From Imbricaverruca yamaguchii (taxonomy: Eukaryota; Arthropoda; Thecostraca; Neoverrucidae), in assembly GCA_034440575.1 (NCBI GenBank), contig JAOTOL010001343.1, forward strand, positions 248,001-312,000: a stretch of 64,000 nucleotides of DNA. Reading direction: 5' to 3'. Made by a program: the position numbers and the translations under genes. Shown here one piece after another: positions 32,631-42,858 of the stretch (within the stretch, counting starts at the first letter, position 1; each line of letters begins with the position of its first letter). The notes beneath the pieces are model-generated. The model was not told the DNA's origin and did not search any database. It saw nothing but the letters and a program-made list of their open reading frames with translations.

Positions 32631-33545
32631 CCTCAGTAGGTCGTGCCGAGACCCTGTGTATCTCGAGTGGACCTCATTTGGTGTTGCCTATACCCTGTGT
32701 ATCTCGAGTGTATGCCAGTCGGTGTTGTCGAGACCCTGTGTGTCTCGAGTGTATGTCAGTCGGTGTTACCGATACCCTGTATATATCGAGTGGATCTCAG
32801 TAGGTGTTCCCGAGACCCTGTGTATCTCGAGTGGATCTCAGTTGGTGGTGCCCAGACCCTGTGTATCTCGGGTGGATCTCAGTTGGTGTTGCAGAGACCC
32901 TGTGTATCTCGAGTGGATGACAGTCGGTGTTACCTAGACCCTGTGTATCTCGAGTGGATCACGGACGGTGTTGCCGAGACCCTGTGTATCTCGAGTGGAT
33001 CTCAGTTGGTGGTGCCGAGACCCTGTGTATCTCGGGTGGATCTCAGTCGGTGTTGCCGAGACCCTGTGTATCTCGAGTGGATCACAGACGGTGTTGCCGA
33101 GACCCTGTATATATCGAGTGGATCTCAGTTGGTGGTGTCGAGACCCTGTGTATCTCGAGTGTATGCCAGTCGGTGTTGCCGAGACCATGTGTGTCTCGAG
33201 TGGATCACGGTTGGTGTTACCGAGACCCTGTGTATCTCGAGTGGATCACGGTTGGTGTTACCGAGACCCTGTGTATCTCGAGTGATCAGTTGGTGTGCCG
33301 AGACCTGTGTATTTGAGTGGATCAGGGTGTGCCGAGACCCTGTGTATCTCGAGTGTATGACAGTAGGTGTTGCCGAGACCCTGTATATATCGAGTGGATC
33401 TCAGTTGGTGTTGCCGAGACCCTGTGTATCTCGAGTGTATGACAGTAGGTGTTGCCGAGACCCTGTGTATCTCGAGTGTATGCCAGTCGGTGTTGCCGAG
33501 ACCATGTGTGTCTCGAGTGGATCACGGTTGGTGGTGCCGAGACTT
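32630..33545. repeat. 41-bp minisatellite, about 22 copies
   Basis: The unit is GAGACCCTGTGTATCTCGAG followed by TGGATCTCAGTTGGTGTTGCC, with variants GTATGCCAGTCGG and GTATGACAGTAGG. Because 41 is not a multiple of 3 and the unit lacks stops, a 348-codon frame is open across it; this is not a gene. Confidence 0.97.
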
Positions 33546-34620
33546 GGACGGGCCGAGACTGAACAAATTGCAAGTTGCTTTAGCGAAATGATGCCATGGG
33601 CCTCACCTAACCAGGCTGCAGTTTTGCTAGCTAATTTGCATTGGCTTCGCCACGGACTTTGGATGCGAGTTTCGAATAGGACGAGATGACTATAGATCGG
33701 TTCTTTGGGTACAGCACCATTCGGGTATACTCAATTTGAAGTTTTGGGAATGGGAGAGACGAGAGGGAACGCGTCCCCAACCTGGCCACGCTCATGTTCA
33801 TTTTTCGGAAATGAAACAATTCCGAAGCATGAAATCCGTCCATTTCTTTTAGTTTTGTACATATATATTGGTGAGCGGAACAAACAGATGAACAGCACTA
33901 ACGACCCAAGTGCAGCAGGCACGAATGGCGGCTAACTGAACTGAGTCGGAACTGAATCCGGACAGACCAGACAGACCACCAACAGGTCCGCCGCTCGAGT
34001 CGGGCCCCAGTACTGCCGACGCCCCTCGAGCCAGCCCGAGGAGGGGGCCGGGGCCGACCGCGGCTCTCGTGCCCACCGATCAGGCAGCCGCGAGCCGCCC
34101 GGCCGCTCGGCGAGCCGCAACTGCGACTGGTGTAGCCGGCCGCGAGACTGACGGCGTGGAGTCCGACACACGGCTGGCGAGACGTGGCAGCGCCTCGCCT
34201 CGGGAGGGAAGCTCCCACCCCCCACCAGCCGCTCGAACCGGTCTTTTGTGCCCGGCCACACACCGGAGTGGTGGGAGAGGGGGCCGCAGAAGGCGGCGCC
34301 CGGCCCCGGCCGCCGCCGTGCCAGCGACGTTTCCCGGCGATGTTTCCCGTCGCGACTGGGCGCCCCGCGTGGCTGTGCTCCCACTGGTAGTCTGGCGGAG
34401 GCGACGTGCATGCGGCCGGGCGGCGGGAACCGGTCCAGAGCAGCGTCCGCCCCGACCCGCCTGCCGCCCAGCTCGCACGACGCCGCGGCCGCGCGCAAAC
34501 TGTGCTGCACGGAAAATGGCGGGTAACGAACGCTTCACAGCGGACTGCGAGTATTGCTGTTGCCAGTTGATTTCAGATTTGAGGAAACTTGGTGGTGAAT
34601 GTCATGGATGAGGAAGCAGG
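33546..34620. other. CpG-rich segment, possible promoter or first exon
   Basis: 33950-34510 is GC- and CpG-dense with many open frames on both strands. At its right edge GGAAAATGGCGGG (ATG at 34516) starts a 32-codon frame (MAGNERF...) in good Kozak context. This is consistent with a CpG-island 5' end, but no downstream exon or family supports it. Confidence 0.3.
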
Positions 34621-35690
34621 CAGGCTGTGTCGGGTATTCCAACACAATTTAAGGAGGCTGTACGGGGTCCTGAAGAGACGTGGGCACACACAAAACGCAC
34701 GCGATGCCCAACCGGCCCATGCATTCCTGGTAGTCTGACATGGCCAAAGGATCAGAAGCATCGCCTACTAGGTATATTGCCATCAAGACACAGTTCCCAG
34801 TCTTGCTGATGCGTCCTAATACCAGGAATAGCCTGACGAGTTGATCCGACCTCACATCACGCGAGAACAGGTGAGATCATTCTGCCACTGATTGTTGGGC
34901 CCGTGGATGTAGGAACCGGTGATCAATGGACGCAATCCCACCCCGACTTTTGACGGGTTTAGCATTTACACTATGGGTGTTGTATGAAAATAATATACTT
35001 CAAAATTGATATTTTGCTCCCCTTCCCCAGGATTTCCGGACAGTTCATACGCCTCTGAATTGGCTGTTCGAATACCAACGCAAGTTGTGCGTTGTTCTGT
35101 TCGTTAGCATAGTTTCCGTTGGCTCGCATTAACGAATTTTACAAATATTCCAGCTTGATTTCTTTGTCGCAGTTCATAATGATGTCGGGCATTCTGCTGG
35201 AGCATGGAATAGTCCATAATGAATTGAACAAGTCCTGACTCATCGTATTTGCCGGGCAGGATAGTGCTGGCGGACACCGACACTCTGTAATAGTGTCCTG
35301 TAGGTTCCTAATGTCAAGTCTATGTCTGTGTTGCTCACATCTCCAATGCTAATTCGCCGAACGACATGCGATGCCCACATACGTCCTCCGATGCAGCGCA
35401 TCGCCTCTACGGGTCCATTACACGGGCGCCGCCGAATCTGCACGCGGTCGATGCGGCCACTTGTCTCCAGGTCATAAAGCCGGCCGGGGTGTGCAGCGAT
35501 GACTGCCCCGCTGCCGGCGGGAGGACGGCGAGTGCTCTCGCCAGCGCGCCGGTGCACGGCTGGCCCAATGACCTTCGCCGCCGTGACAGCGGGGCGGTGC
35601 GCAGGGCCCGCCGCCGCCCCCTCTGCCGTTCATCACCGGCTGCCCCCTTAATGCGTCGTATCTCACGCGGCGGCGACAAAAACGCCACCC
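34621..35690. other. Spacer, nothing recognised
   Basis: No exon with family similarity, RNA gene or tandem array was found. Confidence 0.4.
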
Positions 35691-35699
35691 GACGCCCAT

Positions 35700-35960
35700 C
35701 GCCGCCCTCCCTGCCTCCGTCCCGCCCCGTCCCCCGTCCCACAGTCCCGCTGGTGGCGACTCTGTCCCTGCCTCTGTCCTTGTTCCTGCGGCTCTGGCTC
35801 TGGCTCCGTCTCTGTCATTGCCCTTGTTCTTGCCCTTGCCCTTGTCCTTGTCCTTCTCCTCGTCCTTGTCCTTGCCTTTGTCCTTGCAATTGTCCTTGTC
35901 CTTGCCCTTCCCTCTGTCTATGTCTCTGACTCTGGCTCTCTCTCTCCTATCTTCCTCTCT
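35700..35960. repeat. Pyrimidine-rich CCTTGT/CTCTGG low-complexity tract
   Basis: Irregular hexamer repeats (CCTTGT, CCTTGC, GGCTCT) merge into CTCTCT. The plus strand is mostly C and T. Confidence 0.85.
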
Positions 35961-35974
35961 CTCGCTCTCTCTCC

Positions 35975-36170
35975 CGCTTACTCACTCACTCACTCACTCA
36001 CTCATTCACTCACTAACTCACTAACTCACTTACTCACTCACACACTCACTCACTCACTCCCTCACTCACTTACTCACTTACTCACTCACTCACTCACTCA
36101 CTCACTCACTCACTCACTCACTCACTCACTCACTCACTCACTCACTCACTCATTCACTCTCTCTCCCTCT
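35975..36170. repeat. (ACTC)n tetranucleotide microsatellite
   Basis: About 45 copies of ACTC/TCAC with occasional ATTC and ACTA variants, continuing into TCTCTCCCTC. Confidence 0.97.
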
Positions 36171-36484
36171 CTCTCCCTTTCGCCTGTTTTAGCCCCGAAT
36201 GCATCGTGGCAGTTTCGTCCCCAGAGGACAGAACGGGGCGGACAGGAAATTATGTGGTCGTGCCACAGGAAATGCTGGTGGCGTGCCTGGGTGTCCCGTG
36301 GCGCCCATTTCAATGACAGCCACCACTGCGGCTCGTCTACGTTGAAGAGAGTCCGCGACGATGAGCCAGCATCCACCCGTGCTGGCATTGTTCGGATAAG
36401 TGTCGGCTGCTCAGGATCCCGCGGCGTATCCTGGAACCAGTGCCGTGGTCAGACGGCTGCAGTCAGTCGCCGACCGTTGGATCT

Positions 36485-36780
36485 GTGACCTGTAGGGTCA
36501 GGTCAGTCTGCCGTGTTCGCTGGCTCCGTGACCTGCAGGATCAGATCAGTCTGCTGTGTTCGTTGACTCCGTGACCTTCGGGATCAGATCAGTCTGTCGT
36601 GTTCGCTAGCTGTGTGACCTGCAGGGTCAGGTCAGTCTGCTGTACTCGCGGTGTGACATTCAGGATCAGATCAGTCTGCCGTGTTCGTTGGCTCGGTGAC
36701 CTGCAGGATCAGATCAGTCTGCTGTGTTCGTTGGCTTTGTGACCTTCAGGGTCAGGCCAGTCTGCTGTGTCCGCTAACGT
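36485..36780. repeat. 43-bp minisatellite, 7 copies
   Basis: The unit is GTGACCTGCAGGATCAGATC, AGTCTGCTGTGTTCG, then TTGGCTCC. Starts lie near 36485, 36528, 36571, 36614, 36652, 36696 and 36739. Confidence 0.9.
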
Positions 36781-37308
36781 CTTTGTGCCGTGTCGGGGCG
36801 GCGGCCGTGTGGCGTCGTTGCTCCCTCGGAGCCAGTCGGCCCAGCTGACTGTGTCGTCAGCTGACTGGTCTGGGGCGGCGCGCGCTGTCGCCACCGGTGG
36901 CCGGTCCCAGAGCATGCCAGTGACACCATCAGTGTCAGTGTCGGTGACACCACGCCGTGGTGTTGCCGACGTCGCACTCGTCACGGCACCGGCGGGGCCA
37001 CACCCCGCTGGCGGCGCCACACCCCGCTGGCGACGTCGGTCAGCTCTCGCCGGCGGGCCAGCCGACGCGGCAGACGGGGCAGCCGCGTCGGCGCCGGCGC
37101 CGCGGCGGCGGTCTGTCCGGCCGGCCTTGGCGCTCCTCCAGTGGCCCGGCGAGCCCTGCACACCCGCCTGAAGCCGCCGGCCGCCGCGCCGCCGCAGATG
37201 CGGCCGCAGATAGGCGGCCGCTCGCCGCCGAATCGGCATGCAAATCAGCCGCCGGCCGCCGGCTGCCGGCCGCCGCCGCCGCCGCATCCGGGCTGCCGGC
37301 CGGGCGAG
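36781..37308. other. CpG-dense segment, no gene recognised
   Basis: Very GC-rich and open in several frames on both strands, with no conserved motif. Confidence 0.4.
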
Positions 37309-37432
37309 CTGGAGCCCGCCTCACGTCCCCGCTCCGACAGCACGTGTGCGCGTGCATCTGAGTTGCGAGCTGGAGCCCGCCTCACGTCCCCGCTCCGACA
37401 GCACGTGTGCGCGTGCATCTGAGTTGCGAGCT
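37309..37432. repeat. 61-bp tandem duplication
   Basis: AGCTGGAGCCCGCCTCACGT through GTGCATCTGAGTTGCG occurs twice in direct succession with no differences noticed, so it is recent. Confidence 0.93.
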
Positions 37433-37497
37433 CCGCGGCGGAGCAGGGCGGCGGCGGTCGACGCCGTGCGGCTCACGGAGGGCGTTCCGCTCGGGCC

Positions 37498-38298
37498 TGC
37501 TGCTCTGCGGTGACGGTGCTGCTCTGCTCTGCGGTGGCGGTGCTGCTCTGCTCTGCGGTGGCGGTGCTGCTCTGCTCTGCGGTGGCGGTGCTGCCCTGCT
37601 CTGCGGTGGCGGTGCTGCTCTGCTCTGCGGTGGCGGTGCTGCCCTGCTCTGCGGTGGCGGTGCTGCTCTGCTCTGCGGTGGCGGTGCTGCTCTGCTCTGC
37701 GGTGGCGGTGCTGCTCTGCTCTGCGGTGGCGGTGCTGCCCTGCTCTGCGGTGGCGTGCTGCTTGGCGGTGCTGCGCTGCTCTGCTCTGCGGTGGCGGTGC
37801 TGCCCTGCTCTGCGGTGACGGTGCTGCTCTGCTCTGCGGTGGCGGTGCTGCCCTGCTCTGCGGTGACGGTGCTGCCCTTTGTTGCGGTGGCGGTGCTGCT
37901 CTGCTCTGCGGTGGCGGTGCTGCTCTGCTCTGCGGTGGACGGTGCTGCTCTGCTCTGCGGTGACGGTGCTGCTCTGCTCTGCGGTGACGGTGCTGCTCTG
38001 CTCTGCGGTGGCGGTGCTGCTCTGCTCTGCGGTGACGGTGCTGCTCTGCTCTGCGGTGGCGGTGCTGCCTGCTCTGCGGTGGACGGTGCTGCCCTGCTCT
38101 GCGGTGGCGGTGCTGCCCTGCTCTGCGGTGACGGTGCTGCTCTGCTCTGCGGTGCGTGCTGCTCTGCTCTGCGGTGGCGGTGCTGCTCTGCTCTGCGGTG
38201 GCGGTGCTGCTCTGCTCTGCGGTGGCGGTGCTGCTCTGCTCTGCCGTGGCGGTGCTGCCCTGCTCTGCGGTGGCGGTGCTGCTCTGCTCTGCGGTGGC
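37498..38298. repeat. 24-bp minisatellite, about 33 copies
   Basis: The unit is GGTGCTGCTCTGCTCTGCGG with TGGC or TGAC. Single-base insertions (GGTGGACGG) and deletions (GCTGCCTGC) shift the frame within the array. The open frames of 337 (+) and 292 (-) codons survive only because every frame of the unit is stop-free. Confidence 0.97.
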
Positions 38299-38299
38299 T

Positions 38300-38740
38300 G
38301 GCTGGTGACCGAAGTGCTTCCGGGTCGCATCCTAATTGGTCTAACCCTCACCGCCGTCGTTGCGAGAGGTCACGCGGTGCTCGCAGCCCGGTGCGACACG
38401 TGGACTTGCAAACAGGTTAGCGTGATGACAGAACTGAACACAGGTGTGGTGTAGAGGAAAACGCCGGGTGGTCTCGTATGACGTGGTTGGAATTGGTCAG
38501 GAATGACGCTGATTCGGTGAGACGTACCCGGGAAACGCTGTGGATCGGATGCAGTTCAGAGCATTGAGGACTGGGAATCATACCGGGTGAGTTTTTGACA
38601 CTGCCAGAGACTCGCGATGGTAAACGCCGAGGCGTATTTTAAAACATTTTAGCCAGGGGAGGGGAACGGTGGCAAAATGTGCACGAAAATGAAGAACATG
38701 GCCAGCGTTGATCAGCTTGTCCCTGACAACTTGAGGGATT
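38300..38740. other. Spacer, nothing recognised
   Basis: No gene, RNA or repeat was identified. Confidence 0.4.
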
Positions 38741-38751
38741 TGTGTATCCCT

Positions 38752-38988
38752 GAGAGGAGGTAATTTCCTCCTGAAATTTGTATATTACTGGGAGGAAGTA
38801 ATTTCCTACTGAAAATTGTGAGCCACTGAGATGACATAATTTCCTCCTGAAATTTGTGTTTCAATGAGAGGAGGCAATTTCCTCCTGAAATTTGTCTATT
38901 ACTGGGAGGAAATAATTTCCTACCGAAAATTGTGAACCACTGAGGGGAGATAATTTCCTCCTGAAATTTGTGTTCCATTGAGGGGAGG
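38752..38988. repeat. 38-bp repeat arranged as a 3-unit higher-order repeat
   Basis: Six units share TAATTTCCT(C/A)CTGAAA. Units 1/4 end in TATTACTG, units 2/5 in CCACTG with GAAAATTGTG, and units 3/6 in CAATG or CATTG. Period-3 matching means that a ~114-bp trimer has been duplicated. Many units can fold GGAGG..AATT..CCTCC. Confidence 0.9.
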
Positions 38989-39214
38989 CGAGGTGGCGGT
39001 GCGGCCAGCCGGGCCTGCAGACCAACGGTCGTACCGAGCGGCGGCGCTGCGCAGATGACTGCTCGCCGCTGCCGACACGTGTCTCGTTAGTGGGGCGGGC
39101 GGCAGCGGACGTGAGCGCGCTGGACGCGGCGGCACCGCCACCGGCGCCCCGGCCGGCACCAATTAGCAGCGCTGCCCGGCCAGGGCGCGGCCCGGTGAGA
39201 CTGGGCTCGTCAGC

Positions 39215-39470
39215 ACACTCCAGCACACACCAGCACACTCCAGCACGCTCCAGCACGTCCGGTGGGACTGGGCTCGCCGCCCGGTGGGACCCGTCTCGTC
39301 AGCACACACCAACGCACTCCAGGACACGGCCACTGTCCGGTGGGACGCGGCTCGCCAGCACACTCCAGCACACACCAGCACACGGCCGCCGCCCGGCCAG
39401 GGCGCGGCCCGGTGGGACGCGGCTCGCCAGCACACTAGCACACGGCCGCCGTCCGGTGGGGACTCGGCCG
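39215..39470. repeat. Irregular GC-rich tandem repeat with CCAGCACAC motifs
   Basis: Blocks of CTCCAGCACACACCAGCACA alternate with GGTGGGACGCGGCTCGC. The largest repeated block recurs near 39340 and 39410. Confidence 0.8.
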
Positions 39471-39741
39471 GCCGCCTGGTGGGACTCGGACACATTCTAG
39501 CACGCAACGCTTTTCGCGCCGTTCCGACGGCAGAAGGCAGACGGTGTGCGAACAAATTTGTCTCGCTAGGTGCTCCGCGGCTTTATCAGGTAATCGAACT
39601 ATGGTGCACTTGTCAAGTCGGTGCACCCTTTGCGTGCATTTTGTTGTTAATTTTGGCATTCAGAGCAATGCAGGAGGCATTGCTCTAACTTGCTACATCC
39701 GGTCCAAAGCACCGAATGTGCAGGAACTGCTATCGCTATGC

Positions 39742-39892
<151 letters not shown>

Positions 39893-40269
39893 GCTATTTA
39901 CCTCTGCCCATATCCATCTGCGCCCCTCTACGTTGCTATACGTCCGAGATTAGGTCATACCTGCGACCTCCTCTCTGGCACGTGATTGGTTTCAAGTGAG
40001 GGCTGGATGCAGCCTGCCGAACTCTTTGCCGGCTAATGCCGTCAGATTAGGGATATTAGCCGGGCCGGCTCGGCCGATCGCGGACGCAACCCTTGTTTTG
40101 GTGAGTTTGGTCACCGGACATCAGGCCGACCGCCGGCATTACATCAGAAACTGACCGGACCCACCTCGAAGTCGTGCCGCGACTTGCCTAAGAGTTGTCC
40201 GGGCACGCTCCAGTTATCCCCGCGTGCTCTTTGGGATAGTTCGCCTACGTACAAATCATGCCCTTGGAA

Positions 40270-40710
40270 TGCATGGTGAGCGGCGTGTTTTACACTATGA
40301 CGTCACGTGTAGCAACAATGGTCCGTCGTGGCCCGGGAATACATGGCGAGTGGTGTGATTTACACTATGGCGTCACGTGTAGCAACAATAGTCCGTCGTG
40401 GCCCGGAAATACATGGCGAGTGGTGTGATTTACACTATGACGTCACGTGTAGCAACAATGGTCCGTCGTGGCCCGGCAATACATGGCGAGTGGTGTGATT
40501 TACACTATGACGTCACGTGTAGCAACATATGGTCTGTTGCGTGTTTACACTATGACGTCACGTGTAACAACAATAGTCCGTCGTGGCCCGGGAATACATG
40601 GCGAGTGGCGTGCTTTACACTATGACGTCACGTGTAGCAACAATAGTCCGTCGTGGCCCGGCAATACATGGCGAGTGGTGTGATTTACACTACGCCTTCA
40701 TGCGACGTGT
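40270..40710. repeat. 70-bp tandem repeat carrying a CRE and an overlapping E-box in each unit
   Basis: TGACGTCACGTG lies at 40298, 40438, 40508, 40553 and 40623, with a TGGCGTCACGTG variant at 40368 and a decayed copy at about 40693. The unit continues AGCAACAAT(G/A)GTCCGTCG then TGGCCCGG. One unit is shortened to 45 bp. Confidence 0.93.
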
Positions 40711-40828
40711 AGCATCACATCGCTCCTGAGTCTCGTCATGGCGCGACAATCACTACCTACACGATCGATCAGAGCAGTCCTCATTACCTCACGAAGATAC
40801 ACGTATTTTAAGAATCCAAGTCGGGGGC

Positions 40829-40984
40829 GGGGATGGCCGAGTGGTTAAGGTGTCGGGCTATGGATACGAAAGGTCCCTGGTTCGACACTAGCGCCACACA
40901 GGATATTTCCCAATCCCGCGGCCCACCGGCGAAACAATGTGGTCGGCACCATTAGCCGTGAAGGTGCATACAGTGCGTTGTGAA
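40829..40984 (+). mobile_element. tRNA(Ser/Leu)-like SINE, copy A
   Basis: Begins GGGGATGGCCGAGTGGTTAA (A box TGGCCGAGTGG), has the B box GGTTCGACAC at about 40879, then the central CCGCGGCCCACCGGCGAAAC and CCATTAGCCGTGAA. The same layout and 156-bp length appear on the minus strand at 16423-16578. Confidence 0.87.
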
Positions 40985-41574
40985 TGTCATGACACGCTGA
41001 CACGCCGCCGCCGGTCACTCAGCGCGCTCCTGAGGCGGGCTCGAAAATGTTGCAGCTTTTCACAAAGCGAACCACAGAGCTGTTGATTGGTGCAGGCTGT
41101 GTCTACAGAGCATGCTACTGCGGGAGGTTGGTTTCTGCGTCACAAATAGCTTGACAGTCAGACTGGGCATCCTGCATGTTCCATGGCACCTGAATATCAT
41201 AGATAGGTATGCTGTTTCCAACCACATGTATACCTATGCAGTATATTTAGGCACCGATACGCCCAGCCTGACTGCCAAGCTATTTGCGACGCCAATTATA
41301 CCTCTTTTCTCGAAGCTGGCGAACTAGCTGAGACAAACAGAGCGAACGGTAGCCGCAGGATCAGCTTGTTTGTAGCGGCCGATTCTACGTCAGGCTACAC
41401 ATCCTGTGTGTGTTCGCCTGCCCGTGAACCCCGCCCTCCCCTTCCGCCGTTCATTCACCCGCCCCGCCCCTCCGCTCCCCTCGCCCCTCCCCGCCGGCCG
41501 CGTTATTGAGCCGCACGGCCGCAGCATGGAGCAGCACGCAGTAACGTTCCGCGTCGGTAGCACAGAAATGGCAA
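40985..41574. other. Spacer, nothing recognised
   Basis: No exon or repeat was identified. An open frame at 41112-41327 has no motif. Confidence 0.4.
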
Positions 41575-42272
41575 TCCAGCCACGTGTCCGGCGCCGACCA
41601 GCAGCCACGCGTCCGGCCCCGTAGACGACCAGCAGACACGTGTCCGGCCCCGCAGCCACGTGTCCGGCCCCGCAGCCATGTGTCAGGCGCCCGCAGACGA
41701 CCAGCAGACACGTGTCCATCCCAGCGACCAACTTCCACACACGTGTCCGGCCAGCCTGTCCGGTCCAGCAGCCACGTGTCCGGCCCCAGCAGCCACGTGT
41801 CCGGCCACAGCAGCCACGTGTCCGGACCCAGCAGCCGCGTGTCCGGCCGCCCGCAGACGACCAGCAGACACGTGTCCGGCCCCAGCAGCCACGTGTCCAG
41901 CCCCAGGCCACGTGTCCGGACCCAGCAGCCACGTGACCGGCCCCAGCAGCCACGTGTCCGGCCCCAGCAGCCACGTGTCCGGCCCCAGCAGACCGTGTCC
42001 GGCCCCAGCAGCCACGGTCCGGCCCAGCAGCCCGTGACCGGCCCCGCAGCCATGTGTCCGGCCCCGCAGCCATGTGTCCGGCCCCAGCAGCCACGTGTCC
42101 GGCCCCGCAGCCACGTGTCCGGCCCCAGCAGCCACGTGTCCGGCCCCAGCAGCCACGTGTCCGGCCCCAGCAGCCACGTGTCCGGCCCCAGCAGCCACGT
42201 GTCCGGCCCCGCAGCCACGTGTCCGGCCCCCGCAGCCACGTGTCCGGCCCCAGCAGCCACGTGACCGGCCGT
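41575..42272. repeat. 22-bp minisatellite with CACGTG in most units, about 30 copies
   Basis: The unit is CAGCAGCCACGTGTCCGGCC plus CC. More than 20 units keep an intact CACGTG. Length variants (19-25 bp) and inserted GCAGACGACCAGCAGACACG blocks occur. Long open frames on both strands are repeat artefacts. Confidence 0.97.
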
Positions 42273-42724
42273 CCGCCGACGGTGTGCACGCTCGGCTGTC
42301 GACTCTGGACGCCGCGGCCGGCCGCGAGCTCGTGAGGCGGCCACCGCCGGCCCCGCGCGGACCACTACAAAGCCGGCCGCAAACAAGCCGGTGTCGGCCG
42401 ACAATTAAAGCCGGCGTGCGGATGCCGGGGGCGCCGGGCGGCGGCCCAGTCATGCGCGAGCCCTCTCGTCCGCTGTCGTGTCCAGCTGGATACGGCCACT
42501 GGACGCTTCATCGACCCCTCCCCCTGCCTTCAGAGTCACTCCCCTGCGTGGAGGCACGCACCGGAGCAGGACCTGCCTGCAGCCGGACACGCGCTAGTCG
42601 TGTCGAATCGTGCCGCTACCTTCCTGGGATGGTGGGCCGGCGGCATGCCCTGACACCGTGCCGCTATGTTGCGGGGTGCACGTGACTATGTCGCTGTTTT
42701 AGCGTATCTGTTCTGGAGCCACTA

Positions 42725-42858
42725 TGATGCAGCATGTCTGCCATGCCGCTGTGTTGCAGCATGCCTGTCCTGCCGCCATACTGCAGCATACCTGTCATGT
42801 CGCTGTGCTGCAACATGCCTGCCATGCCGGTATGCTGCAGCATGCCTCCCATGTCGCT
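42725..42858. repeat. 27-bp minisatellite, 5 copies
   Basis: The unit is TGCTGCAGCATGCCTGTC then ATGTCGCTG, with CCGCTG, CCGCCA and CCGGTA variants. Confidence 0.9.

Noticed and set aside
32643..33689. 348-codon open frame
   Set aside because: Lies wholly in the 41-bp minisatellite. The unit length is not a multiple of 3 and all frames are stop-poor.
37407..38420. 337-codon Ala/Leu/Cys/Gly frame and its 292-codon antisense frame
   Set aside because: Stop-free 24-bp minisatellite with frame-shifting indels; no non-repeat domain.
41390..42453. Overlapping frames of 200-317 codons on both strands
   Set aside because: All are translations of the 22-bp E-box minisatellite.
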